Of a DNA stretch of 64,000 nt, positions 35,866 to 44,234 are shown piece after piece. The first letter of the stretch is position 1; each line of letters starts with the position of its first letter. This DNA is from CAYQDB01 sp964416195 (GTDB lineage Bacteria > Zixibacteria > MSB-5A5 > GN15 > FEB-12), in the NCBI GenBank assembly GCA_964416195.1, contig CAYQDB010000004.1, positions 124,001 to 188,000 on the forward strand, in the 5' to 3' direction. The notes under the pieces were generated by a model. That model was not told the DNA's origin. It did not search any database and saw only the letters and a list, made by a program, of their open reading frames with translations. Made by a program: the position numbers and the translations under genes.

Positions 35866-36870
35866 GTGTCGCTAATTCATAAGGTCGCTGGCAAAACTGA
35901 CTTGGGACTGGTCCGGCCCGGCAACGAAGATTACCTGCACCTTGATGAAGAGAACGCTGTCTATGCTGTCTGTGACGGTATGGGTGGGCATCAGGCGGGC
36001 GAAGTTGCCTCCATGGCAGCTTCTGAGACGATTCGCACCCTGTTCAACCATTTCCGCAATGACCTGGCAGACGATCCCCGCTTATCCATTGGCCAAACCC
36101 TTCCCAACAGCGGCGACCTGTTGTTGAAATCGATTCGGATGGCTAACCGGCATGTCTACACACGTGCCGCCACAGACCCCGCCTTCGCCGGCATGGGCAC
36201 GACCGTTGTGTCTGTTGCGTTCGAGGGAGATATGATGTCTGTTGCCCATGTCGGAGATAGCCGCGCCTACCGCCTTGAACTGAAGAAGCTCCAACCCCTG
36301 ACAAAAGATCATTCTTGGGTATCAGAAATGCAGGAGAATCAACAGGTGTCTGAGGAAGATGCCCTTTCGGTTATCGGCAAGAACGTCATCACACGCGCCC
36401 TGGGAGTACGCGAGAACGTCGAGATCGACTATCGACTCATCAAGGTGAAACCGGGCGACATTATCATACTTTGCTCCGACGGCCTGTGCGGTTTTGCCGA
36501 TGACGATGAGATATTCGGCGCTGTCGACAGGGTCCGCACTGATATCAAACGGATCGTCGATGATCTGGTTCAGATGGCCAATGACCGCGGCGGAGCAGAC
36601 AACGTAACGGTGATTGCCATTGAAGTTAAGCAGGTCGACGCCTCTCAAATACCGGAGATGGAAACATTCACTCTACCTGGAGAGTCGCAGGAGCTTCTCC
36701 AAGTCGAGGATGAATGGCTTGCGAAAGTCGCAGCCTTTGAGGCCGAACATCCGCAACAACGATCGCAGGCGCCATCCGGCAAGTCCTCAAGCAAGCTCCT
36801 TCTCACCTTGATCTTTGTCGCATTCGTCATCGTGGCGTGCGCTTTCATATACTTTCAAAGCACAAAGTAA
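35866..36870 (+). CDS. PP2C-type serine/threonine phosphatase, membrane-anchored at the C terminus
   Basis: A 334-residue PPM/PP2C phosphatase. Metal-binding motifs are all present: RPGNEDY, CDGMGGHQAGE, AHVGDSRAYR, LCSDGL and GGADNVTVIAIE. A linker follows and the protein ends in a membrane segment (LLLTLIFVAFVIVACAFIYF) with a few residues after it, so the catalytic domain is held at the inner membrane facing the cytoplasm. It would reverse serine/threonine kinase signalling, but no kinase gene is in the window. GTG 35866 is the likely start because AAGGA lies 8 bp upstream; a TTG at 35851 overlaps that site. Confidence 0.92.
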   Translation: MSLIHKVAGKTDLGLVRPGNEDYLHLDEENAVYAVCDGMGGHQAGEVASMAASETIRTLFNHFRNDLADDPRLSIGQTLPNSGDLLLKSIRMANRHVYTRAATDPAFAGMGTTVVSVAFEGDMMSVAHVGDSRAYRLELKKLQPLTKDHSWVSEMQENQQVSEEDALSVIGKNVITRALGVRENVEIDYRLIKVKPGDIIILCSDGLCGFADDDEIFGAVDRVRTDIKRIVDDLVQMANDRGGADNVTVIAIEVKQVDASQIPEMETFTLPGESQELLQVEDEWLAKVAAFEAEHPQQRSQAPSGKSSSKLLLTLIFVAFVIVACAFIYFQSTK

Positions 36871-36947
36871 ATGTCCTATGAGCAGATTCTGAAGCGCCAT
36901 GAATACACTCTATTACGGTGACGGGTGGCATCCCCAAACTTGGGGAA

Positions 36948-37077
36948 TGTTGAAAAAGTCATTTCCTCGTCATTGCGAGTCCGCCGCAGGCGGACGTGGC
37001 AATCTCGGATATTGAATGCCAACGAGATAGCCACGTCGCTTCGCTCCTCGCTATGACGCCTACTATGTTTTTCAACA
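36948..37077. repeat. Dispersed palindromic repeat, family E copy 2, with outer inverted repeats
   Basis: A 10-bp perfect inverted pair TGTTGAAAAA (36948-36957) / TTTTTCAACA (37068-37077) encloses CGTCATTGCGAG...GGCAATCTCG and CGAGATAGCCACGTCGCTTC...CTCGCTATGACG. This is the common TCATTGCGAG-type intergenic element. A separate small hairpin CCCCAA-AC-TTGGGG lies at 36932-36945. The remaining 36871-37219 holds only the tRNA promoter. Confidence 0.75.
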
Positions 37078-37157
37078 AGCCCCTTGTTTAGGGATGTCCT
37101 GAGTAACAATTGTAGCATAGGCAGGGTACCCGTGCTACTGAAAAGCCTAAAAACCGT

Positions 37158-37185
37158 TTGACAACACTGTACATGATATTATCTT
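37158..37185 (+). promoter_or_regulatory. Sigma-70-type promoter of tRNA-Lys
   Basis: TTGACA (37158-37163), 16-bp spacer, TATCTT (37180-37185). It is 35 bp before the mature 5' end of the tRNA, a normal distance. Confidence 0.6.
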
Positions 37186-37219
37186 GGCTCTTGCCATAGC
37201 CGCCGTGAAAGGCGCTTAT

Positions 37220-37291
37220 GGGGGTGTAGCTCAGTGGCAGAGCACCTGCCTTTTAAGCAGGGTGTCGATGGTTCGATCCCATCCACCCTCA
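37220..37291 (+). tRNA. tRNA-Lys (anticodon TTT)
   Basis: A full cloverleaf: acceptor GGGGGTG / CACCCTC (one G-T pair), D-stem GCTC / GAGC, anticodon stem CCTGC / GCAGG with loop CTTTTAA (anticodon TTT), T-stem GATGG / CCATC with loop TTCGATC, discriminator A. The 3' CCA is not encoded (ATTTT follows) and must be added by the CCA-adding enzyme. Confidence 0.96.
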
Positions 37292-37339
37292 TTTTTGTAG
37301 TGAGCCCTATCTACAAGAACCAGGCAGCCGAAAAAAACA

Positions 37340-37366
37340 GTCTTCGGCCCTTCCTGGACCGAAGAC
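37340..37366. other. Perfect 8-bp hairpin between tRNA-Lys and asnS
   Basis: GTCTTCGG (37340-37347) pairs with CCGAAGAC (37359-37366) around an 11-nt loop. No T run follows. It could fold in the tRNA 3' trailer or the asnS leader. Nothing else in the 304-bp gap 37292-37595 is recognisable. Confidence 0.5.
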
Positions 37367-37595
37367 AGTGGGTGATAGGCTGGGAACGTCAGCCTCTGCT
37401 GAGAAGCTATCAATCAAACTCTCAAACCATTATACGGTCTTTGCGGAGTTGAGTTTCATAGAACTGGCTTTTTTTGTTTTCTCACAGTTGAAAAACATTA
37501 CATCGCTTGCAAACTTGCCGATTTCTACGTATTAATTGTACCTTAGTGCCATCAACGCACTGAGAGAGTAAGGCCACAACTGGGAGCTTTTGGAT

Positions 37596-38993
37596 ATGGA
37601 CTACAAGATCAGAACCAAGATCAGGCAGATTGTGATCGAGGACAAAGTGCCGCTCGAAACAGCGGTGACAATACTGGGACTGGCGCGAACGGTGAGAGTT
37701 AGCAAGGAAGTTGCCTTTGTGGAAATCAACGACGGTTCCTGTATGCAGAATATCCAAGCAGTCGTTAGCGACCCGCAAAAACGCCCGGTATTGGAAAAGA
37801 TTCTCACCGGGGCCTCGGTTCGGGTACGGGGTAAGCTGATCCTCTCTCAGGGTAAGGGCCAGAAATACGAGATTGCTGCTGACACAATTGACCTGATCGG
37901 TCCGGCCGACGCCACCTACCCCCTCCAAAAGAAACGGCACAGCTTCGAGTTTCTCCGAGAGATCGCCCACCTGCGCCCACGCACCAATACCTTCGGCGCA
38001 GTCAATCGCATCCGCTCCAAGCTGGCCTATGCCATCCACAAATACTACCAGGAGCGGGGGTTCTTCTATATCCATACGCCAATTATTTCCGCCTCCGACT
38101 GCGAGGGCGCGGGCGATCTGTTTCGCGTGTCTACCCTTGATCTTAAGAATCTGCCCATGAAGGATGGCGAGATTGACTGGGACGACGATTTCTTTGGCAC
38201 AGAGACTTTTTTGGCTGTCTCAGGGCAGCTCGAAGCGGAGTTGATTGCCAGCGCACTGGGGGATGTCTACACCTTTGGACCGACCTTCCGGGCCGAAAAC
38301 TCCAACACTGCCCGCCACGTTTCCGAGTTCTGGATGATCGAGCCGGAGATGGCCTGGGCTGAACTGGAAGATAACATGGATCTGGCCGAGGATTTCGTCA
38401 AGTTCCTGTTCCGGTACGCCCTGGAGGAGTGCTCCGAAGAGATGGACTTTTTCGGCAAATGGATCGACAAGGAGGCGCGCAGGACATTGGAAGGCGTGGT
38501 GAAAGCCGAATTCGAGAGGGTCAGCTACGCCGAGGCAATCAGGATTCTTCAATCGTCAGGCGAGAGGTTTGAGTATCCGGTCAACTGGGGGGTGGATTTG
38601 CAGACGGAACATGAACGCTACCTGACCGAGAAAGCCTTCAAGAAACCTGTGATGGTTCATGACTACCCGGAAGAGATAAAAGCCTTCTACATGCGCCTTA
38701 ACGACGACGGCAAAACGGTCCGCGCCATGGATGTCCTGGTACCCAGGGTGGGGGAGATCATCGGCGGCAGCCAGCGCGAGGAACGCCACGACATACTACG
38801 GGAGCGGATGAAAGCAAAGGGCATTACCAACGTCGACGCCTACTACTGGTTTTTGGATATTCGCAAGTACGGCACCATGCCGCACTCCGGGTTCGGGCTC
38901 GGTTTTGATCGGGCGCTGATGTACATCACCGGCATGGCCAATATCCGCGACGTCCTGCCGTTTCCACGGGCACCGCGTTGGGCGAAGTTCTGA
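37596..38993 (+). CDS. asnS: Asparagine--tRNA ligase
   Basis: A 465-residue class IIb aminoacyl-tRNA synthetase. An N-terminal OB-fold anticodon-binding domain (about 15-115) precedes the catalytic domain with motif 2 (FGPTFRAENSNTARH) and motif 3 (GFGLGFDRALMYITG); the asparaginyl hallmark SGQLEAELIASAL is present. The ATG at 37596 has GGGAG about 10 bp upstream; a TTG at 37590 is an alternative. With asnA also in the window, the cell appears to make free asparagine and charge tRNA-Asn directly. Confidence 0.96.
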   Translation: MDYKIRTKIRQIVIEDKVPLETAVTILGLARTVRVSKEVAFVEINDGSCMQNIQAVVSDPQKRPVLEKILTGASVRVRGKLILSQGKGQKYEIAADTIDLIGPADATYPLQKKRHSFEFLREIAHLRPRTNTFGAVNRIRSKLAYAIHKYYQERGFFYIHTPIISASDCEGAGDLFRVSTLDLKNLPMKDGEIDWDDDFFGTETFLAVSGQLEAELIASALGDVYTFGPTFRAENSNTARHVSEFWMIEPEMAWAELEDNMDLAEDFVKFLFRYALEECSEEMDFFGKWIDKEARRTLEGVVKAEFERVSYAEAIRILQSSGERFEYPVNWGVDLQTEHERYLTEKAFKKPVMVHDYPEEIKAFYMRLNDDGKTVRAMDVLVPRVGEIIGGSQREERHDILRERMKAKGITNVDAYYWFLDIRKYGTMPHSGFGLGFDRALMYITGMANIRDVLPFPRAPRWAKF

Positions 38994-39077
38994 TTGGGCA
39001 TCGCACCAACCGAACAAACCGACTAAAAAAACAGGCACAACAACTGATATCATTTTTTGGTTGTAGTATGACAAACT

Positions 39078-39146
39078 GTAGGGCAGTCCGCCTTCGACGG
39101 ATGACTCCTACCTATTTTCGGCAGGCCTCGAAGAGACCTGCCCTAC
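39078..39146. repeat. Dispersed palindromic repeat, family A copy 2
   Basis: GTAGGGCAGTCCGCCTTCG ... AAGAGACCTGCCCTAC, close to copy 1 at 5018-5086 over its whole length. It lies in the 316-bp gap between convergent asnS and the haem-domain lipoprotein gene; nothing else in that gap is recognisable. Confidence 0.75.
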
Positions 39147-39309
39147 GAATATGTAATAATTCAATTAGAAAATCATGTAATACCCCAACCACGATGCAAA
39201 TCTACAAACGAAAAGACCTGTGACTTCTTCAGAGAAAACTAGTATAGGTTAGAAAACAGCCGTGTGCTACCCCAGCAAACGCACCTCAGGTCATTTCTGC
39301 ATAACTATT

Positions 39310-40377
39310 TCAGTGTTTTAGAATGATCCAGAAATTGTCGCTGAAGCCGCGCTTGGGGCTGCCGGTCTTGAATTCTCTCTGATTGTCATAAATACCAATC
39401 TTCACCTCGACCGAGTCCATGTCGGACAGATCAATATCGTCGCTGAAGTCTGTGTCCAGCTTGCGACACAACACCACACGATACTGAGCGGCGACATCGT
39501 CGTACACTGAGACTGCTTTGATATCCCATTGGCTCCCGCGTAGGCTATCATCCAGGGAAGCGAAGTTCCGATTAATCAACCAGCCCGGCACGATCTGGGC
39601 GGAATCCCAACCAGTAGTCTCATAAAAGTGTACGTGATACCATTGCTGGGTCACATCATCATATAAGCTATCGAGAACCTCCTCTCGATGTACAGCACTG
39701 TCAACATCCAAGATATAGCCATGAAAGTCACTGGTATTCTTATGAGCGTAGTCGGGTTGGCCACTTGTGGCCAGGTTCTCAATGGCAACTGAATCGCCCG
39801 CTACTCCGATAGCATCTGCGGTAGGCTCAATATCCTGCTCCTTATAGGTGTACCCTTTACCAAGGCCGGCGCCACCGGTCGTCAGCACACACCAATTCCA
39901 AACATCATAGCTCCCATCGGGGAGACTATCAAACATAACAAAAAGCTGATCTTCATACGGTATGGATAGAAACTGGTTAGTAAACACAGCGTACGGAAGA
40001 AAGCCACCTGTAACGATCTCTTCAACCTCGAAATGGTCCGGGTAAGCATTAAAGGTCGGGTCGCTCCACTGCAAGCGCAAATACAGGTTGTCAGCTTTCT
40101 TGATCGCCTGGACGTAGATCTCCGTTGGAATAGCGGCGCTCACAGGAGGTATCGGTTTGGGGGCGTTTTCCTGTAATACGTCTACTTGGAAAGAATCGAC
40201 GCTGCTCCAGACCTGCTCATCGGCGGAAGACAACGTGGGTGCGTCGACCGTCGTATCGGCAATGACTCTGACAACTGATGGTGGCGGCGGCGGGCCGTTA
40301 GTGCCATCATCGTCGCCTCCACACCCGATCCAGAGTCCCAGTGACAATACAGCTAAAATGGGGATAAACTTTTTCAT
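39310..40377 (-). CDS. Lipoprotein with ethylbenzene-dehydrogenase-type haem-binding domain
   Basis: A 355-residue lipoprotein. The signal peptide ends at the lipobox LWIGC; a proline-rich spacer follows. The body resembles the EB_dh family (the gamma-subunit fold of ethylbenzene dehydrogenase and related haem-binding domains): DNLYLRLQWSDPT, the DVWNWCVLTTGG box in the place of the usual DxWHWK, and SDNFWIILKH at the end. Such proteins carry a b-type haem with Met/Lys or similar ligands; the ligands cannot be assigned here. It starts at an ATG with AGGAGAAG upstream and is next to the iron-sulphur-rich locus. Confidence 0.7.
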   Translation of the reverse strand: MKKFIPILAVLSLGLWIGCGGDDDGTNGPPPPPSVVRVIADTTVDAPTLSSADEQVWSSVDSFQVDVLQENAPKPIPPVSAAIPTEIYVQAIKKADNLYLRLQWSDPTFNAYPDHFEVEEIVTGGFLPYAVFTNQFLSIPYEDQLFVMFDSLPDGSYDVWNWCVLTTGGAGLGKGYTYKEQDIEPTADAIGVAGDSVAIENLATSGQPDYAHKNTSDFHGYILDVDSAVHREEVLDSLYDDVTQQWYHVHFYETTGWDSAQIVPGWLINRNFASLDDSLRGSQWDIKAVSVYDDVAAQYRVVLCRKLDTDFSDDIDLSDMDSVEVKIGIYDNQREFKTGSPKRGFSDNFWIILKH

Positions 40378-40576
40378 GTAACTTCTCCTGCTAAGGGTCG
40401 TTGCTTAATATATCATAAGATAATGTATCTCTACCGTAGTTGAAAGCAAATTCTTGAGAGGAATGTCGTCGTGTCCCGTTAGGTAGCCCGGTAGCCAGGC
40501 GCCTTGCGCACCTGATGGTATACAGCGTATCAACCTCGTGAGGGTCATAATTCACATGGATGTTTAGCAAAGTTCC

Positions 40577-42079
40577 CTACTCGCCGAATATCACCGCCTG
40601 GAACTTCTGGATGCGGGCCTTCGGGGATTTGTAGGCATCGGTGGGCAAACCCGCCTTGCGGCAGGTCTGCTGGAGAAATTGAGTTCTATCCCAGGCGTAT
40701 TCAGTAGCAACCTGAGGGAGCAGTAGGCCGCGCTTACTTCCCATCGAAATCATCAGCCCGTCGCGTCCGACCTCGATCTCATCGAGGGATTTGACTTCCT
40801 GTAACGGTGTGAGGACAGAGATCTCAATATGCAGCTCCGGCAGCTCATCAGGTTGCACGGGAGAAAAACGGGGGTCCGCCACCGCTGCCTGTACCGCGCA
40901 GATTGATACCGTCTTATACAGGGGCTCCTGAGCAATTGTGTGCCCTATGCAGCCGCGGAGCATTCCCTTCTTTTCCAGCGTGACAAAGGCCGCACCGGGC
41001 TGCTGCAGGTGATCGGGGACTTCAAACTCGGAAAGGTCACCGGTCGCCAGATAGTGCCGGATTGACTGCCGCGCTATGGCCAGCAGTTGGCTTTTCTCGG
41101 CATCCGACAGATGGGACTTCGGCGGCAGCTTTTTCTTCCCCGTTGAGCCTTCAGATTTCGGCTTCGATTCAGTGGCCTTAGCATCAGCCGACCTGTAAAT
41201 AACCGCCGCAACGTACCCCACTACCGATGATTTGTCGCCGGAGATATCACCGGAGTCTCCATGCCGCAGGACCTTCACCCTGTTGGCCCCTTTGGCGATA
41301 GCTGCTTTCATGACTGCCACGATTGGGCCCCCACCACACGCTTCGACTTTACCGCTCTGCAGATATCGTTCCAGGCGGGCGATATCCAGGTTCTTCAGAC
41401 ACTCAATTCCAAGGGAATCCATTATCCAGCCTTGCCGGGCAGGATGATAATGCTGCCAATCGCTTGAGGCTACCATTATTGTCTGGCTGTCGAACGACAA
41501 GGCTTCCAAAACCTTTATCAAGAGCTCGATAGTCGTGGCATTCTGGTATCCCATCACTACCGGCACAATCTGGAAGTCTTTCAGGACAGTCTGCAGGAAC
41601 GGCAGTTGCACCTCCAGCGAATGCTCGCGAGTGTGAGCAGGTACGACTACATTGATGTCTTTGCTGTAACTCAGTAACCGGTTACAGAGGCTGTCGTTGC
41701 AAGCGATTTTTCCCAGGGGCGTTTTCCACTCCACGCCCGGCCCGTAGATTGAGAGACCACCAAAGCTAAAGTGATGCGATGGCCCGCAGAGAATAACTTT
41801 GTCAATGCCGGAGTTCCTGAGAAGCTTGTAACTGTAGGCTGCAATCTGGCCGGAGTAAATCAATCCCGCATGGGGAGCGATCAGAGCGATGATCCGACCG
41901 TCAATAGCCGGCGAATCTGTAACGTTGTCAAGATACCCAGTGACCAATCGCGCCAATTCGGTGCTGTCGGCGGGATAGAAGGCACCCGCCACCACCGGTT
42001 CTCTCACTGTTGAAGAGGCACTAACCGTGCAAAGGAGAGATAGAAGTAAGCAACTTGCGACGATCTGAAGCTTGGTCAT
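40577..42079 (-). CDS. Exported AmmeMemoRadiSam fusion: MEMO domain plus AMMECR1 domain
   Basis: A 500-residue fusion of the B and A partners of the AmmeMemoRadiSam system. Residues 28-298 are a MEMO domain with the metal-site residues of the dioxygenase-like fold: His70 (APHAG), His102/103 (GPSHH), His153, His210 (SSDWQHYH) and Cys248 (ACGGGP). A charged linker (300-322) leads to an AMMECR1 domain (325-500) with the hallmark LRGCIG. The unusual part is an N-terminal signal peptide (MTKLQIVASCLLLSLLCTVS), absent from most cytosolic homologues, with an SPI-type site after SAS. A GAGG site precedes the ATG. It is divergent from the DUF362-radical SAM operon. The reaction is not known. Confidence 0.9.
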   Translation of the reverse strand: MTKLQIVASCLLLSLLCTVSASSTVREPVVAGAFYPADSTELARLVTGYLDNVTDSPAIDGRIIALIAPHAGLIYSGQIAAYSYKLLRNSGIDKVILCGPSHHFSFGGLSIYGPGVEWKTPLGKIACNDSLCNRLLSYSKDINVVVPAHTREHSLEVQLPFLQTVLKDFQIVPVVMGYQNATTIELLIKVLEALSFDSQTIMVASSDWQHYHPARQGWIMDSLGIECLKNLDIARLERYLQSGKVEACGGGPIVAVMKAAIAKGANRVKVLRHGDSGDISGDKSSVVGYVAAVIYRSADAKATESKPKSEGSTGKKKLPPKSHLSDAEKSQLLAIARQSIRHYLATGDLSEFEVPDHLQQPGAAFVTLEKKGMLRGCIGHTIAQEPLYKTVSICAVQAAVADPRFSPVQPDELPELHIEISVLTPLQEVKSLDEIEVGRDGLMISMGSKRGLLLPQVATEYAWDRTQFLQQTCRKAGLPTDAYKSPKARIQKFQAVIFGE

Positions 42080-42171
42080 GATTGAAACCTCACAGCACGA
42101 TACAACCGGCAGCCCTGTGCGTCAAGGGGAAAACTATTGGTGGTTTTGACCAAAGTGAGTATAATTATTGT

Positions 42172-43092
42172 ATGAGTAAGGTTGTCGTCGGCAGATTCTC
42201 CGGTGACGGGTCTAAGAAAGGTCTTAGTCGGCAGCAATATACACTACTGCTTACCGCCGGTATGCGAGCGCTTTCCGGACAGAAGACGATCAAGGCGGCT
42301 GTTCGCAGATATCTGCCGTCGGGTGTCATCGGGGTTAAGACCAACTGCCTGGCACGGGCGCTCAACTCCACGCCTGTGGCGCTGGCTGACGCTCTGTCGT
42401 GGTTGCTTACCGAGGCCGGGTTTGATGAGAACGATATTGTCATCTGGGAGCGCACGAACAAGGAGCTGAGCAAGGCCGGTTACACCCTGAATGCGTCCAG
42501 CTTCGGTTATCGGTGTTTGGGAACGGACACTAACGGCATTGGCTACAGTGGTGGTTTCTACAGCTTCGGTGAAGTCAGCTCGCTGGTCAGCCGGATATTG
42601 ACCGACTTAGTGGATTACAACATCAACCTGCCGGTGCTCAAAGACCACTCCATAGCCGGTCTTTCGGCGGGCATGAAGAATATGTATGGGGCCATCCATA
42701 ATCCTAATAAATACCACGACAACAACTGCAACCCCTTTTGCGCCCACGTCAACAGTCTCGAGCCGATCAGGAAGAAAAACCGCCTGATCGTCCTTGATGC
42801 GGTCAAGGTTCAGTACAACGGCGGCCCGGGTTTTGTAAGCGAATATATTTCGTACTACAACGGCGTCATGCTGTCCGACGATCCAGTGGCCGTGGACAGA
42901 GTCGGGTTGGAAGTGGTCGAACATCTTCGAAAAGCAAACGGTCTCCCACCTCTGGAAAAAGTGGGCCGACCAGTGAAGTACCTCAACTCAGCGGAAGCGA
43001 TCGGACTGGGGACAGCCGATTTGCATAATATCGATCTTGATGTTATTCTGATTAACGATCAAGGCCGGCAGAGCACCGGGGAGCTTTTCTGA
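42172..43092 (+). CDS. DUF362 protein (first copy, no signal peptide)
   Basis: A 306-residue DUF362 protein, a family often found with ferredoxin domains and Fe-S systems but without an assigned reaction. Visible conserved parts: SGVIGVKTNCLA, ENDIVIWERTNKEL, LKDHSIAGLSAGMKNMYGAIHNPNKYH and VLDAVKVQYNGGPG. No ferredoxin motif is fused to it. It shares the K-x-HS...GMKNxYG core with the Tat-type copy at 50197-51153. The ATG at 42172 leaves a 92-bp gap to the divergent MEMO fusion; a TTG at 42082 would add 30 residues. It overlaps the radical SAM gene by one base (TGATG), so it heads that operon. Confidence 0.85.
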   Translation: MSKVVVGRFSGDGSKKGLSRQQYTLLLTAGMRALSGQKTIKAAVRRYLPSGVIGVKTNCLARALNSTPVALADALSWLLTEAGFDENDIVIWERTNKELSKAGYTLNASSFGYRCLGTDTNGIGYSGGFYSFGEVSSLVSRILTDLVDYNINLPVLKDHSIAGLSAGMKNMYGAIHNPNKYHDNNCNPFCAHVNSLEPIRKKNRLIVLDAVKVQYNGGPGFVSEYISYYNGVMLSDDPVAVDRVGLEVVEHLRKANGLPPLEKVGRPVKYLNSAEAIGLGTADLHNIDLDVILINDQGRQSTGELF

Positions 43093-44231
43093 TGGACCGA
43101 AGGATGTTTCTTCGATGCATGGGATGTGGGGCGGCGGTGGCTGCCGCATCGCAAACAGAGCTGTTCCCCGAGTTTCTTGGCGGGCTTCAGAACGCCTGCG
43201 CCTTTGATTTTACCAAGGAACTGTCATCGGTTGAAGCCCGCTATTACAAGAAGCTGGCGGGAGGCGGCATCGAGTGTACCCTCTGTCCCCGTCACTGTCA
43301 CGTTACCGACTTGGAACGCGGTTCCTGTGGCGTCAGAGAGAATAGAGGCGATGTTTATTACACGCTAGTGTACGGTTTGCCCTGCGCCTTGAATATCGAT
43401 CCCATTGAGAAGAAACCCCTGTTCCATTTCTATCCGGGCACAACTGCTTTGTCGCTGGCCACCGCTGGGTGCAATGTCAACTGCAAGTGCTGTCAGAACT
43501 GGGAAATTTCCCAATCGCGCCCGGAGCAAACAGACAACCTTGATCTCCCCCCCAAGGCGCTGGTGGATATCTGCACCCGCAGAAATGTCCCGACTATTGC
43601 CTACACCTATTCCGAGCCTGTCATCTTTTACGAGTATATGTATGACACTGCCGAACTGGGGCACGAGAAAGCTGTTAAGTCGGTCATGATAACCGGCGGC
43701 TACATTGAGCAAAAACCTCTGGCGGATCTCATGTTGCAACTTGATGCCATAAAGGTCGACCTGAAAGCAATTCGGGAGGACTACTATAGAAACTTTGTCG
43801 GAGGTAAACTGAAACCGGTCCTGGATCGGCTTGTGCAAATCAAAAAAGCGGGTATGTGGTTAGAAATAGTGTATCTGGTGATACCCACGCTAAATGACAC
43901 CGAGGCCGAATTCAAAGAGTTGGCCCAGTGGATTAAAACCTATCTGGGGATCGATACGCCGATTCACTTTTCTCGCTTTCATCCCCAGTATCTGTTGAGG
44001 AACCTCCCTCCCACCCCGAAGAAAACACTCGAGACGGCTCATGCTATCAGCCGGGCGGAGGGCCTTGAGTTTGTCTACCTTGGCAACATAGTCGGGCATC
44101 CTGCGGAGTCCACCTATTGCCCATCATGCGGAACGATGCTGATTGAACGTCGAGGATACCGGATATACCAGTATAACCTTAAGGGAAACCTCTGCCCGAA
44201 GTGTGGCAGGAAAATCCCCGGGCTCTTTTGA
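43092..44231 (+). CDS. amrS: AmmeMemoRadiSam radical SAM enzyme
   Basis: A 379-residue radical SAM enzyme (AmrS). Residues 1-20 (DRRMFLRCMGCGAAVAAA) look like a twin-arginine export signal. A first cysteine group follows (CTLCPRHC...GSCGVRENR), then the SAM cluster CNVNCKCC with Cys127, Cys131 and Cys134, and a C-terminal zinc-ribbon-like pair (CPSCG, CPKCG). The family is defined by co-occurrence with MEMO and AMMECR1 proteins, and the fusion of both lies 1 kb away. It overlaps DUF362 by one base and is 3 bp from the next gene. The product is unknown; a Tat signal on a SAM-dependent enzyme is odd. Confidence 0.92.
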   Translation: MDRRMFLRCMGCGAAVAAASQTELFPEFLGGLQNACAFDFTKELSSVEARYYKKLAGGGIECTLCPRHCHVTDLERGSCGVRENRGDVYYTLVYGLPCALNIDPIEKKPLFHFYPGTTALSLATAGCNVNCKCCQNWEISQSRPEQTDNLDLPPKALVDICTRRNVPTIAYTYSEPVIFYEYMYDTAELGHEKAVKSVMITGGYIEQKPLADLMLQLDAIKVDLKAIREDYYRNFVGGKLKPVLDRLVQIKKAGMWLEIVYLVIPTLNDTEAEFKELAQWIKTYLGIDTPIHFSRFHPQYLLRNLPPTPKKTLETAHAISRAEGLEFVYLGNIVGHPAESTYCPSCGTMLIERRGYRIYQYNLKGNLCPKCGRKIPGLF

Positions 44232-44234
44232 GGA

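Noticed and set aside
37292..37595. A T-box leader of asnS
   Set aside because: A good hairpin is present, but no AGGGTGGNACCGCG-like T-box sequence or terminator pair follows.
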